From: Symbiodinium natans
Taxonomy: Eukaryota; Sar; Dinophyceae; Suessiales; Symbiodiniaceae
NCBI GenBank assembly: GCA_905221605.1
Contig: CAJNDS010001090.1
Coordinates: 670,001-734,000 of the forward strand
Direction of reading: 5' to 3'
DNA: 64,000 nt
Positions 1 through 11,702 of this stretch are shown piece after piece. The notes under the pieces are model-generated. The model was not told the origin of the DNA. It was given only the letters and a program-made list of their open reading frames with translations, and did no database searches. The position numbers were made by a program, and so were the translations under genes. How positions within the stretch are numbered: position 1 is the stretch's first letter; each line of letters begins with the position of its first letter.

Positions 1-1123
1 GTGCTGGGAAGCAAAGAACTTTGGGCTTTACTGTTCGACCACAAAGCCTCAGGAATGCACTGCCTATCTGTGGCCATGTTGGATTGAGACGTTTGCAGGG
101 GCTCCTGTCCCGTGATCGCACCTTCCGACAACATGCCTGCTCCGTGATGCCACAGCTCTTTGTGCATTTAGGGTGCTGGGTTACAGTTCAAGGTTTAGGG
201 TTTCGGGGTCAGGGTTTAGGGTTGAGGGTTTAGGTTTAGGGTTTAGAGTCTGGAGATTAGAGTTTAGGGTTTAGGGCACATCCCCGCCAAGGCTCCACGG
301 AGCAAACCAACCTAGTTCCACAACCTGAGCCCCAAACCCTGAAACCCAAACCCTAAACAACAAACCCTAAACCCGGCAACTCCTTCTAAAACCCTAAACC
401 CTAAAGCCCAAACCCTATACCCTAAACCCTAAAAGGAACCCTTTTTCACAGGGACCCCCGGCCACTGCGTGGGGCGCCGCCAGATCGGCTGTGCCCTGCA
501 GCGTTCGGCCCGGGGGCCTGGGCATGCAAGGGGCTTTTCTTGGGGGTTTAGGGTTTAGGGTTTAGGGTTTAAGGTTTAAGGTTTAGGGTTTAGGGTTTAG
601 GCTTTGGGGTTCAGGGTTTAGGGCGAAGGTTTTTTGGGGGTTGGCCTACATGTTATAGCTAAAGCAATGCATGGCATGCTGCAACCGAGATACGAACGCG
701 TGCTACTGTCATGACATACATACACTTGACTGGACGATAGCACCTTTCAGCATACCCTAAAATAAGGGGTCGTGTCTTGAGAGAGACCCAGACAGGGAAC
801 CGTAAGGTAGTGAACTGATCTTACTGATGTCAGAATGTGGCGGCGCAAACATGTTAGGGCTGGAGGCCCTTCTTCTTAACATCCCTGGCCGAGAAAATGA
901 CGAAGCGTCCATTTGCCACAACTTGCCGAACGAAGCGCCGGAATCCTCATCAACCCTAAACCCCAAACCCTAAACCCCAAACCCTAAACCCTAAACCCCA
1001 AACTCCAAAACCTAGACCCTACACACCCTAGTCGGCTCTCGACCCCGAATCCTTCAGAGCTTCGCTCCCGACTTGCAATCCCTTGAAAACCTAGACCTTA
1101 GGATGCGGAGTGTAGAGAGTTCT
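1..1123. other. Mosaic of degenerate telomere-like tracts and unique spacer
   Basis: TTTAGGG-type tracts lie at about 184-275 and 541-640, and CCCTAAA-type tracts at about 330-430 and 955-1020. The spacer 640-955 is unique sequence that is open on both strands in one frame (a Ser-rich reading on minus, 757-955), so its coding status cannot be decided. No recognised gene. Confidence 0.7.
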
Positions 1124-1240
1124 GGGGTTTAGGGTTTAGGGTTTAGGGTTTAGGGTTTAGGGTTTAGGGTTTAGGGTTTAGGGTTTAGGGTTTAGGGTTT
1201 AGGGTTTAGGGTTTAGGGTTTAGGGTTTAGGGTTTAGGGA
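1124..1240 (+). repeat. Interstitial TTTAGGG array
   Basis: About 16 head-to-tail copies of TTTAGGG, almost without error. It is bounded on both sides by unique DNA, so it is interstitial and not a chromosome end. Confidence 0.95.
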
Positions 1241-2440
1241 GACTTCACCTCTACTTATCGGTTCTTAGTAGGGAATCAGGGAACCACAGGATCCTCGAAG
1301 GGTAAGAAAAGGGCGTGTGAGGTACCTCACTCTCGGGGTTGCAGCGGATTGCAAAACCCTCAACCCTAAACCCTAAACCTTAAACCCCATGCCCGAAGGT
1401 AACTCCGAACTGAGGTGGCGGGCTGCGAGGAAAAAAGAAGGCAGATGCTGCACAAGCTGGCCCAGATCTGAGCGACTGGGCTTCTGGGTTTAGGGCTTTG
1501 GGTTCAGGATTCAGCGGACGCGCTCATCGCAGCTTAGGGTGCTATGTACAGGGCGCAGACAAGGGGGTGCTTAGGGTTCAGGGTGTGGGATTTGGCGTTT
1601 GAGGCTCCTTTGGAGGGCTTGGTGGTTTAGGGTTCACGGTTTTTGGGTGGTTTGGGCAGGTCAGGCGCATGGGCTGCAAACCCTAAACCCACACACCCAA
1701 AGCAGCTGTCTAGCCACGGTGGCCGCTTGACCACTGGTTCATTTGCGATGACCCAGCATTTAAGCATTTATGTGGCACGCCAGCTCGCGAGTCCCCAAAA
1801 CCCAAGCCTCTAATGCACTAAACTCTAAACCCTAAACCCTCTTACTTCTTCTAGATGTCGTTTGGCACAGGGGCTTAGGGCTGTCTTTATTGGCGAGGCC
1901 ACGTAGACCTTCCCTTTAGGGTTAGGGTTAGGGTTTGGGGTTTGGGGTTTGGGGTTTAGGGTTTAGGGATTAGGGTTTAGGCTTTGGGGTTCAGGGTTTA
2001 GGGTTTAGGGTTTAGGGTTTAGGGTTTAGCGTTTTAGGGTTCAGGGTTTAGCGTTTTAGGGTTTAGGGTTTGGGGAATAAGGTTGAGGGTTTAGACTCAG
2101 GCTACCGACAGCGACAGACGCCCATAGACTTTGAACGCGTCAATGCGTCAACCGTGCACAAGTGAACGTAGGCAACGAGAAAGAAAACACAACGCCGCCA
2201 GTAAACCTTGAAATGCTATAACATTCAGCCCCTTAAACTTTCAAGTCTATGACCCTGCACACCAAAAACTAAACCCTTAAACCCCCCGAAAATCCGAAAC
2301 CCCGAAAAGCCCAAAACTCGACACCCCTAGGCCCCTCAGCCACTGAGCCCGAAAACCCTGAACCTTAAACCCTAAACCCTTAAACCCTAAATCCTAAACC
2401 CTAAACCCTAAACCCCTGAGCCCTAAACCCTAAAGCCTAA
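1241..2440. other. Telomere-like mosaic, no recognised gene
   Basis: Contains CCCTAAA-type tracts near 1355-1390, 1680-1700, 1815-1840 and 2360-2440, and a long degenerate TTTAGGG-type tract at 1915-2085 with GGGGTTT and TTTAGCG variants. The spacers at 1241-1350, 1390-1500 and 2090-2290 are unique sequence in which I recognise nothing. Confidence 0.7.
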
Positions 2441-2445
2441 ACCCC

Positions 2446-2530
2446 CCTGCTGGCGCCCGACCCAGCCATTCTCGGCAGGTCCCGGGGCAATGCTGGTGCC
2501 GGCGAAAGCCGCGGCCTGCGTGGCGACTCG
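2446..2530 (-). CDS. Candidate exon, function unknown
   Basis: Open in one minus frame with ordinary protein composition (Ala, Gly, Thr, Ser, then a GWVGRQQG ending). It is bracketed by CCCTAAA repeats on the left and TTTAGGG repeats on the right. No family is recognised. This is an inference from openness and placement only. Confidence 0.3.
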
Positions 2531-2615
2531 TTGAGGGTTTAGGGTTTAGGTTTTAGGGTTTAGGGTTTAGGGTTTAGGGTTTAGGGTTTAGGGTTTAGGG
2601 TTTAGGGTTTAGGGT
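2531..2615 (+). repeat. TTTAGGG array
   Basis: About 11 nearly perfect TTTAGGG units directly adjoining the candidate exon at 2446-2530. Confidence 0.9.
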
Positions 2616-2668
2616 CCCCCTTCTCAGGGCCTAAACCCTCCCTCAACACCCAAATCCACCACGGGCAC

Positions 2669-2746
2669 CTGAGCCCTAGAGCCCTCCGCGGCGGCCTTGC
2701 GCAGGGCTTCCATGGCCGGCTCGCCCGCCGCCGGCTCAGCGTTGAC
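2669..2746 (-). CDS. Candidate 78-nt exon, function unknown
   Basis: On the minus strand a 26-codon open segment (starts VNAEPAAGEP, ends EGSRAQ) sits exactly between an acceptor TTGGCCAG and a donor GT (GTGCCC). Its length is a multiple of three and the reading is Ala/Glu-rich and helix-like. I do not recognise the protein. Splice sites and frame agree, but transcription is not shown. Confidence 0.4.
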
Positions 2747-2749
2747 CTG

Positions 2750-4320
2750 GCCAAGGAAAGCTCTCCAAGAACCCTAGGGCTTAGGGTCTAAAGGTTAAGG
2801 GCTTAGGGTTTAGGGTAGTTCCGGATAAGATCCCAGAGTCTCCCAGAACCCTGACGCTGCCCAGCGCTCATAAGTGTAGCTTTTCTGAACTGAGGTGCCT
2901 TGTTGTAGGGTCCCCTATATAGTACGGCCGTACAGCACCCTTGAAGTGACCCTAATTTAGTCGAGAACTGCACCCAAGAGAAAGGTACCAGATCAAGAGT
3001 GGCACTTACAATAAGAACGCCCTCACGAAGGGGTACATGGGGTTGGGGGGGGGGGGGGCGGTGCAGGTCGGGTTCAGGCATTAGGTGCTCAAAGGGCAAG
3101 AAAGGGCCCGAGGACTGCAAGTTAAGAGCGTCAAGCTCAGTGCTGAAACCTTTAGAGGGCTCAGGGGCCTAAGACTTCGGAATTTGAAGCTCCGAATGGA
3201 AGGCCTCTGAACGTCTCGGTTCTATCACCCTCCCTAAACACTACACCCTCACACCCTGAAACAAGATCCTGGTTGAGAACAACTTCGGATGGCCGAAGGG
3301 TGCCTGGTGCTCGGAGCTCAGCGTCTCGCTTCCAGGACGGGCCTGTGTGGAGCCGATGATGGGCCTGGCCGCAGATTAATATAGGGGCCTGAGTATTAGA
3401 AAGAATAGGTTTTTTTTTTCTTCTTCTTCTTTTGGGGGGGGGGGGGGGGGTGATTCTGGGTGATTATGTATGAATAATTAGAGTAGGGTTTTGGGGGTTA
3501 GTATGGTATGATTACAAATGGGACCATAAGGGAAGATTATTGACATTTTTCCGACCCCTAGATTATTCGGGTTTAGGGTTTTGGGGGGTTTAGGTTTTCG
3601 TACAGGAGTCTATTCCATGACTATAGCATTACTTGGATTAACCATATCATCATGCTCAGCATTATTCCTTAATTATGAAACAAGATGTTCAGGCGCATTT
3701 TTCGCAACGTTCGTATTCTCAATACTATTGGCCTTATATTGATTCTGACTGTCAGTAGTAGTCGTCGTCCTTGTAGCGGAAACCGTAGCTGTAGCGGAAG
3801 CGGTAGCAGTGGTAGCAGTGGTAGCAGTGGTGGCAGTAGGAGGCCACTGTACTGAGCTTCATGCAATGGAGCGCACAGTTCCTAGCGGGTAGAGAGCACC
3901 CAATCAGGTTCTAGGTAGGTTTAGGGCTTACCCTAACCCCTGCCCCTAAGCTTAAACCCTCCGCCCCAAACCCGCAGCCGCTCCAAGCTCGGAGTTACTC
4001 GAATGCCGGGTGTGGGGGTTAGGGGTGCGGGGCTTTAGAGCTCAGGATGCTACAGTTCTACGGGGTTGACGTCAGGTGCATAGGATTCAGGGTAAGGATG
4101 ACGGGTAAGGTGTTCTTTGGGCAGAAGGATGGTAGGGCTTCGGTTTCCTACAATAGGCGTACCCTTGTTGCAGATTCCTAGCGAAAGGATTTGCGTATGA
4201 TGCCCCATCTTCGGAACCCTAAACCCTATCTCGGATAATGCCCATATAAACTTGTTTGGCACACGACCGGAACACTGAAGCCGAACATGCGGAGATAAAC
4301 CACCCCAAACCCCCCTAAAC
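2750..4320. other. Spacer with G-runs and an AT-rich patch; no recognised gene
   Basis: A minus frame open for 105 codons (2803-3120) has no recognisable domain. Runs of G occur at about 3042-3058 and 3434-3450. An AT-rich patch at about 3360-3760 differs in composition from its surroundings and is followed by a GTAGCA-type low-complexity stretch (3775-3845). A minus reading across 4050-4322 is open but unrecognised. Confidence 0.5.
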
Positions 4321-4321
4321 A

Positions 4322-4388
4322 CTGAACCCTAAACCCTACGCCCCAAACCCTAAACCCTAAACACTAAACCCTAAACCCTAAACCCTAC
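4322..4388 (-). repeat. CCCTAAA array
   Basis: About nine CCCTAAA units. The right end runs straight into the predicted donor site of the exon at 4389-4474, so on the minus strand the intron would begin GTAGGGTTTAGGG. Confidence 0.85.
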
Positions 4389-4474
4389 CTGAGCACCCGA
4401 ATATCTGGCCAAGCCGTGCCGGCTGTGCAGGTGACAGTTGAGCTGCACCCAGCCCTCGGCCTGGCCAGCGGCAT
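4389..4474 (-). CDS. Candidate 86-nt exon with telomere-repeat donor, function unknown
   Basis: On minus, the acceptor TTAACAG is followed by 2 nt plus 28 sense codons (contains EGWVQLNCHLHSRHG) and a donor CAG|GTAGGG whose intron side is immediately TTTAGGG repeat. The residue mix is that of a globular protein. I do not recognise a family. The exon is bracketed by CCCTAAA on the left and TTTAGGG (4509-4672) on the right. Confidence 0.45.
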
Positions 4475-4508
4475 CTGTTAAGGTAGAGCAGAAAGAAAAC
4501 AAGAGGGC

Positions 4509-4672
4509 TTTTTAGGGTTTAGGGATTTAGGGTTTGGGTTTGGGGTTTGGGGTTTTGGGTTCTGGGTTCTGGGTTCTGGGTTTTGGGTTTTGGGTTTAGG
4601 GTTTAGGGTTTAGGGTTTAGGGTTTAGGGGGTTTAGGGGGTTTAGGGTTTAGGGTTTAAGGGGTTTAGGGGC
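4509..4672 (+). repeat. TTTAGGG array with GGGTTCT variants
   Basis: A telomere-like tract that includes a small run of GGGTTCT/GGGTTTT units at 4556-4592 before returning to TTTAGGG. Confidence 0.85.
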
Positions 4673-4879
4673 AAGTTCTTTCAGCAGGCGGACGTGCGTG
4701 GCCGCGTTTCAAGAATGCCCAAACCCCTGGCCCTCAACCCTGGCCTGCAAAACCCTCCTAAGGCACCGGGTTTCAGGGCCTCACTTGAAGGGGGGGGCAA
4801 AGCCCACCCACACACACCCCAACACCCTAAAGCCAGACCCTAAACATCCTAAACCCGAGAAAAATACCCGAGGCCCTGA

Positions 4880-5078
4880 ACCGTAAACCCTGAACCCTAA
4901 ACCCTAAAACCGAAAACCCTGAAACCCTGAAACCCTAAACCCTAAACCAAAAACCCTAAACCCTGAAACCCTGAAACCCTGAAACCCACCCTGAACCCTA
5001 AACCCTAAACCCTAAACCCTAAACCCTAAACCCTAAACCCTAAACCCTAAACCCTAAACCCTAAACCCTAAACCCAAG
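4880..5078 (-). repeat. CCCTAAA array
   Basis: Degenerate CCCTGAAA units give way to about 12 perfect CCCTAAA units at 4995-5075. Confidence 0.9.
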
Positions 5079-5080
5079 CA

Positions 5081-5174
5081 CTCTCCCAGAGAGGTCCAGT
5101 CCCTGGCCTGGGCGATCTGCTGGAAGGCAGAGGGCGTCTCTCTGTCCGAGGCACCACCATCCTTGGCCACGCAG
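5081..5174 (-). CDS. Candidate exon, function unknown
   Basis: On minus one frame is open across the whole island (starts SCVAKDGGASDRE, contains QQIAQARDWTSL). It lies between a CCCTAAA array and a TTTAGGG array. The ends are approximate; a GT donor is available near GAGA|GTGCTTGGG. Unrecognised protein. Confidence 0.38.
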
Positions 5175-5181
5175 CTTTTTA

Positions 5182-5298
5182 AGGGTTTAGGGTTTAGGGT
5201 TTAGGGTTTAGGGTTTAAGGTTTAGGGTTTAAGGTTTAGGGTTTAGGGTTTAGGGTTTAGGGTTTAGGGTTTAGGGTTTAGGGTTTAGGGTTTCGGGT
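5182..5298 (+). repeat. TTTAGGG array
   Basis: About 16 TTTAGGG units with two AAGGTTT interruptions. Confidence 0.9.
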
Positions 5299-5359
5299 TA
5301 GGCTCATTGGGGGTTTCGGAATCGGCTCGGGGTCTCAGGTTGGCTCAGGACTTTGGGGT

Positions 5360-5456
5360 GTTTTGGGGTGCTTGGGATGCTAGGGATGCTTGGGGTGTTT
5401 GGGGTGTTTGGGATGTTTGGGATGTTTGGGGTGTTTGGGGTGTTTTGGGGTTTGGG
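5360..5456 (+). repeat. Minisatellite of GGGGTGTTT/GGGATG(C/T)TT units
   Basis: Roughly nine short units of 9 bp built on TTGGGRTG. They are open in several frames on both strands, so the Trp/Val- and Pro/Lys-rich readings there are artefacts of the repeat. Confidence 0.85.
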
Positions 5457-5459
5457 GCC

Positions 5460-8235
5460 CTCCTGGCATCGACTTCTCTCTCGGGTGGGTGCGGGGCGGG
5501 GACCGGGCGGAACTCCACCTCAACCCTCCAGCCCGAAATGTACACCCTGAAGCCGACAAAAGCCTCAAAACTCCAAATCTCAAACCACAAAGTCCAGCAA
5601 CCCTTTTACAGTTAGGGTAACCCTTTTTGGGGCTTGTTACCTTTGTAAACGAACCCAGAACCCGAAAATGTGCAAACAAGGGCACAGCGCAGCCACCAAA
5701 ACACAAGCCGGAAACCTCAACCCCGTAGCCCTTCTTCTCTCGGAGCCCTCCGGCAACCGAACAGCACCGACCCACCCAAAATGAAAAAAACAATAACTAC
5801 AAATAACAATGACAAAAAAACACCTCATAACCCAAACCATAAACTAGGTTCAGGGTTTGGGCCAGGGGTTGGGGTTTAGAGTTGAAAAGCCTTTACCCTA
5901 AACCCAAATCCCCCAACCCCAAACCTCCAACATGCATCCATCAACAGAGACCTTACAAACATCCTCTGCACAGCGACAAATTTAAATCGCGCGAGCGGAA
6001 ACAAGCGTGCAGGGTGAGGAAAGAAAATAAACCTAGACCCCTAAGCCCTAAATCCAAAACCCCAAACCCTAAACCGCAAACCCTAAACCCCAAACGCTAA
6101 ACCCCAAACCCTGAACCCAAAACCATAAACCCCCAACGCCAGGGCCGAGGCTTCCGAGGGGGATGCCGGAGCACGCCGGTCCTTTCAAAGGGCTCCGAGG
6201 GACTTTAGCGCTGCGGGATTGCAGGAAGTTTAGGGTTTCGGGTTTAGGGTTTAGGGTGTGGGGTTTGGGGTTTAGGGTTTAGGGTTTCAGGCAGGTGTAG
6301 GGCTTGGGTGTGGGTGTAGAGGCTGCAGGTGTAGGACTTAGGTTTCGGGGCTTTGGGCCTGTTGGAAGCCTAGCAAAGGACACCCGCGACTCCGACCAGA
6401 ACCCACAACGCGCTCAATCCCGTTGCACGCCCACAAAACCCCCTCAACCCTGAGCCCTAAACCCTAAACCCCTCCAAGAGGCCCCTCAAAGAGTGCCCAA
6501 AGGAAACCACAAGCCTGGGGGCCGTAGGGCATCAGCTCATCCTCACCTCAGGATCACAGGACTTGGCTCTCCATCCCTAAACTCCTAAACTTTCGGGTTT
6601 AGGGTTTAGAGGGTTCAGGGCTTGCCAAAAGGCCGACAAGCGTTTCGGGCAGGGCCTTGGGCCCTTAAACCTCGGGGTCGATCTCAAACCAAGAGCCCAG
6701 AGAAGCGAGGGCTTCAATCCGAAGCTACAACATGTCCTGAACACCGGATGCTTCCGCCTTCAGCCCCACAGCCATCGGGTTCAGGGCTTCGGAAACCCTA
6801 AAACCCCAAAACCCCGTCTGGGCACCCCCACTCGAGTCGCTGCCGAGTCTCGACTGCCTCGGGGTTCTTTGTGGAGGGATTAGGGGTTAGGGTTTAAGGG
6901 TTAGGGTTCAGTTAGGGGTTGGGGGTTTAGGGTGCATGGGTCTTTTGTGTTAGAGGTTTAGGCTCCGCAAGGTCAAACGCGGGGGTGCTCAAGAGGGTTA
7001 GATTGTCAAATTGCTGGAGGTGGCCGGCAAGACGATGAAACACAGTTTGGCAAGATCGAAGAAGCCCAATGAGTTCACTAGACCCATCAGTAGCCTAGGA
7101 ATAAGACGGTACCCTTTTGGCTTCAAGGGGGTTGCAAGGGAACCCCAACACTAAAAAGGAAATAAGGGCCCTACGCCGGGTCCTCGTTCAAGATACTACG
7201 AGGGGTTGGGATTTAAAACCCTAAACCCGAAACCCCAAACGATTGCTGGGCTGCGGCTACCAGAACATGGCTATAGTAAACATCGATGCAGACTTCAGAG
7301 TTCTTTCTGTTGCGGATCCTTCCTGGGTCTGCCCTAAACCCTAAACCCTAAACCCTAAACCCTAAACCCTAAACCCGAAACCCTAAAACCCTAAAACCCT
7401 AAACCCCAACCCTAAACCTAAATGGTAGGAGTCCTGTGTCTTAGGGAGCCCAAAAGACACCCAGATGGCACAGGAACACGGGGGCCGCACGTGAAGCCCG
7501 CCCGCGAGGGCGCCGGACCTTGGGCTGCCATGTGAAGGAACGAAGGAAGAGGACTTTAGGGGTTTAGTACTTTAGGACTTTAGGGGTTTCGGGGTTTCGG
7601 GGTTTCGGGGTTTAGGGTGCAGGGTTTAGGGTTTAGGGTTGAGGGTTGAGGGTTGAGTGTTGAGGGTTGAGGGTTGAGGGTTCTTAGCTAGAATAGAGGG
7701 GAGAAAAGGTACCTAATGCCCTCATTCCCTACAAAGAACCTCATACACCCCAACCCTAAACCCTAAACCCTGAACCCTTTGTTGCTGAACCCTTTGTTGC
7801 TACGGACCAGTTTGTCATGCTCCTAGACCTGTACTCCAGGGTGCCCGGCTGTAGGCGCTTGGCATCAAGGCCTTGTTTGGGGCTTCGGGAGCAGAAGGAA
7901 GCGGGGAAGGGGGAGGCGGGGGGAGGGGAAGGGGGGAGGGTTTCTAAGGTAGGGCTTAGCCCTAAGAGCCCTAAGAGCCCTAAGAGCCCCCTAAGCCCTA
8001 AACCCTAAACGTTAAACCCACCCCAAAAGCCCCCCCCAAAAGCATCCCACAAGTCTCTGAACTCTAAACGCCCTGAACGGTTGAGGGTTTAGGGTTTACG
8101 GTTTAGGGCTAGGGTTTGAGGGTTTACCCCGCTAAAGAACCCCGTTGTCCCTCTAAAGGCCCGAAAGCCCACAAAAAGCGCCCAGCATTGCATTTTGGAG
8201 CTTCTTCTAAACCTAAGGATATGTGAGCTTTGTTT
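5460..8235. other. Telomere-like mosaic with exon-like islands, none recognised
   Basis: CCCTAAA-type tracts lie near 6040-6130, 6440-6470, 7332-7424 and 7745-7780. TTTAGGG-type tracts lie near 6228-6300, 6590-6630, 6880-6960, 7556-7690 and 8080-8125. Islands at 6131-6227 and 7430-7555 sit between CCCTAAA and TTTAGGG tracts, but both strands are open, so no strand can be chosen. Small repeats: TTGAGGG units at 7635-7682 and TAAGAGCCC at 7960-7990. Confidence 0.6.
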
Positions 8236-8239
8236 AGGG

Positions 8240-8604
8240 TTTAGGACCTATAGGGTTTTGGGTTTAGGGTTTAGGGTTTAGGGTTGAGGGTTTAGGGTTG
8301 AGGGTTTAGGGTTTAGGGTTTAGGGTTTAGGGTTTAGGGTTTAGGGTTTAGGGTTTAGGGTTTAGGGTTTAGGGTTTAGGTTTTATGGTTTAGGGTTTAG
8401 GGTTTAGGGTTTAGGGTTTAGGGTTTAGGGTTTAGGGTTTAGGGTTTAGGGTTTAGGGTTTAGGGTTTAGGGTTTAGGGTTTAGGGTTTAGGGTTTAGGG
8501 TTTAGGGTTTAGATTTAGGGTTTAGGGTTTGGGGTTTAGGGCTTAGGGCTTAGGGCTTAGGGTGTAGGGTTTAGGGTTTAGTTTAGGGTTTAGGGTTGGG
8601 CGGC
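8240..8604 (+). repeat. Longest TTTAGGG array in the window
   Basis: About 365 bp of TTTAGGG with sparse variants (TTGAGGG, TTTATGG, GCTTAGG). Unique sequence resumes on both sides. Confidence 0.95.
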
Positions 8605-9905
8605 TGTAGGATCAATATTGTTTTACGGGCTGAGGGGCTAAGGGGCTCATCAGAGGCCCAGGGACATCACAGTAATGCATATGCCTCGGCCAGCGAGTTG
8701 ATTAGCTTAGGATGTCGACGTCTCGATTTGCGGGTTGCAGGAGGCTCGCTGAAGACCGACATGAAGACGACAGAGACGCCCCCAAACCTTAAACCAACCT
8801 CAAACCCTGCATTAAACCCTACAAAACCTCAAGCCCTTAAACCCTAAACCGAAATCATCTCCGAAACCTCTACCCTGAACCACAACGAAAGTGGCCACCG
8901 GTCCCGAGCCACGGCAGGAGGATGAAGTTTTCGGGGACTCCAGGGTTCCCAGGGCTTTTTCCAGCGGTTCAGGGGGGTTGAGGGTTCCTAAAACCCCTAA
9001 ACCCCCAAAACCCCGAAATCTCAACACCCGAACCCGCAAAAAAGACGAACAATTTTTCCCCTTCAACCCACCCAGGGCTTTGAGGCCCTGGCTATGGACA
9101 GCTCTGGCGAGAACTTCTTGCAGACGGCGTCATAAATGGGCCTTGGCCGCAAAACAAGTGTATGAAAAGCAAAGACATTAATCCTAAACCCTAAACCCTA
9201 AACCCGAAACCCTAAACCCTAAACCCTAAACCAGCTTGTAGGTGCTTCTGTAGGGTTGTGAGGGTTTCAGGGGCTTGGGCATTCGAACCTTAGATCGGTT
9301 CCGCGCTCACCGCGTGAGGGGGATCACAGGTCTTCAGGGCATTAAAGAAAGCCTCCAGGAAGTGTATCCTGGCTCTGAACGAACCCAGAACGGAAACTAG
9401 GGGCCTGAACAATGTCCTAAGGATTCTTCTGTAACTGATCTTGTCGAAATCGCGCAGGATCCACTTCCTGTCTCCTGTCCCCTGCCAGTATGGAACGGTT
9501 ATGTACTGGAACCTAAAGCTCTTCCTGAACTCTTCCTGCTAATGATGCTAATGGCTCTGCTGCTTTGTCTGCCTCTGGGCATTGTGTCTGCTACTTTTTA
9601 CTCACTTTACACCTGCTGACTATGGCTTCTGTTCGCCGGGGCGCCGTTGAACAAATTCAGGGACATCTCTGTTGATGTCCTGCACCAGGCAGACAAGCAA
9701 GTCTGGACGGTAACTGTGAAGATCTCCAGAGAATAATATGAGAACAAAAGTATACGTATACATATATATATATATATATACAAGATAACTTAACCATATA
9801 AGATCATGGGGTTCCACACCCAGACACATGTGCAGTCCTCAAGGCCTTTGTTCATGCTGCTCCACTTCTCATAGCTCATGTCCTGGCTCGACCCATCCAC
9901 GCGAG
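8605..9905. other. Unique spacer with short telomere-like tracts
   Basis: CCCTAAA tracts lie at about 8800-8850 and 9182-9232. 9240-9900 is unique sequence with an (AT)n run at about 9763-9781. Several short readings are open, but no domain is recognised. Confidence 0.55.
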
Positions 9906-9906
9906 A

Positions 9907-9982
9907 TTAGGGCTTAGGGCTTAGGGCTTAGGGCTTAGGGCTTAGGGTTTAGGGTTTAGGGTTTAGGGTTTAGGGTTTCGGG
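9907..9982 (+). repeat. CTTAGGG then TTTAGGG array
   Basis: Six CTTAGGG units followed by about five TTTAGGG units: a clean switch of repeat variant within one array. Confidence 0.9.
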
Positions 9983-10522
9983 CAAAGAGAAGGGGAACCC
10001 TGGTACGAATCCTTGTTGCACGAAGTGCTTTTGCTTAGACCGTTCAGGGTTACGTGTCGCCAGAGACATGCTAATGATGCTGAGCATATCAGCGTTTTGG
10101 GGCCGCCCCTCGTGCTAACTAGAATGAGTGCCGACTGAGTAGCACTAATCGAATATGCAGGGCAGCAGGGACGGATAATAAGCCCATGACTTAGCCCGGC
10201 AATCCCACAAACCGGAAGCCCTGGAACCCAACCTCAGGCACAGGGCTTAGGGTTTAGGACTTAAAGTGTAGGACTTTGCCCTTAGTTCTTAGGATTCAGG
10301 GTTTACGGTGTAGGGTTTAGGGTTTAGGAACCTTAGGAACCTCGAGCACCCAACACCCGAAGCCCGGGGGTCCCCAGGTTCGCTGGAGCCATCGCCGTGG
10401 ATGACGCAATGCAGCATGACCGTGGAGAACATGAGCTGCGCCCTTACCGGCAGTAGGGTGCTAGGGTGTAGGGTGTACTGCGTAGGGTGGAGGATGTAGG
10501 GTGTAGGGTTTAAGGTGCAGGG

Positions 10523-10647
<125 letters not shown>

Positions 10648-10649
10648 TG

Positions 10650-11049
10650 TCTCATGTAACCTTACACCGACACCCCTAAACTCTGCAGGGTGGCAGTCAA
10701 CAACTTTATGTTTGGCGCTGCTTAAGGTTCAGGAGACCGGAACATGCAAAGCTTTAGTTTAGGGCTTCGGGTTTAGGATTTGGGGTTTTAGGACTCTGGC
10801 TCTGGACACAATTATACAATCCTGGGCCGACGTACCCCCTGCCCCCAACCAAACCCCAAAGCAAGCGGACTCCCACATCTTTGCGAATGCCAGGCCCGCG
10901 AACTCGTCGAAGGTGTCGGAAACTTGTGTGGACGCAAGGGGCTTCAGTGGCAAGAAGCAATAGGGATGGGGCCTCAACTTCCGTGTCGTGGGCCATTTAA
11001 AGACCTTTGGGCCCTCCAGCGACTGCCTTTTTGGACACATGCCTCTCGG
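10650..11049. other. Spacer, nothing recognised
   Basis: Unique sequence with one degenerate tract at 10755-10790. Minus frames are open over 10754-11040 but show no recognisable motif. It may be 3' flank of the helicase fragment upstream on that strand. Confidence 0.5.
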
Positions 11050-11696
11050 TCACCACTCAGTGAACTTTCTTCCAGCAGCAGGGCCCTTTTCTAGAAAATT
11101 TCTCTGTGCTGGTACGCAGCTGCGGGTGAGAATCATCGCTGCAAAGGATGCTTCAACCCTGAGCACAGGAGCAGGTGCCGGAAAGTCTCGAAGCGAGGGC
11201 CTTGACCTTGGGCCCCTCCCCCTTCGGCTTCTCCTTCTCCTTTTGCCCCCCTCGAAGTCGTTCCAGAAAGTCTGAATCGTGTCCCAATCTCTGTAGAGGG
11301 AGTCCGAGAAGAAGTTCACCAAGATACAATCGTCAAACTGAAGGCCTTCGAACTGCTCGACAGTCAGGACCAAAGCGTTCACCAGGGATGGAGGCAAACG
11401 CTTCTCGAAGGCCCCTATACGAACCAGGATACATCGGCTCGCCCCGAAGGCAACTCCAGTATTTGCAGCCATCAAGGTTCCAGGCCGACATCGGTCACGA
11501 TGACTGGGCGAACGCCATCTCGATGACCGCTGTCCAGTGCCAGCTTATCAATTCCATCTGCGAAGGCCAACTCCAAAAGCTTCACCAAAAGCTTCACCAC
11601 CCCCAAATACGAAAGCTTAAAAAGCTTCCGGTGGCTCGCAGTGGAACCCCACCAACAAGTCCGATTCTGTCGCAGTTGATGGCCTCCCGCCTTCAC
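11050..11696 (-). pseudogene. Fragment of TRANK1-type UvrD/SF1 helicase, frame broken
   Basis: Two minus-strand frames join at about 11,472-11,475 without room for an intron. The first (11,696-11,472) carries the segment that in TRANK1-like helicases reads as a Val/Leu-rich helix ending in DGIDKL, then a DGVRPVIV strand. The second (11,475-11,050) carries FGASRCILVR, ALVLTVEQFEGLQFDD and NFFSDS, which match the region around SF1 helicase motif V/VI in that family (typical KGLEFDDVLLYNFF). Walker A and the other N-terminal motifs are absent. The identification is from remembered family patterns. A sequencing indel could mimic the frame break, but the missing ATPase core argues for a relic. Confidence 0.55.
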
Positions 11697-11702
11697 GATC
11701 AG

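Noticed and set aside
1-300. True chromosome end at the left edge
   Set aside because: Tracts here are short, degenerate and in both orientations, and the same kind of tract recurs through most of the window; nothing marks a terminus.
5307-5793. Several overlapping open frames on both strands
   Set aside because: They arise from the TTGGGRTG minisatellite, which lacks stops in many frames.
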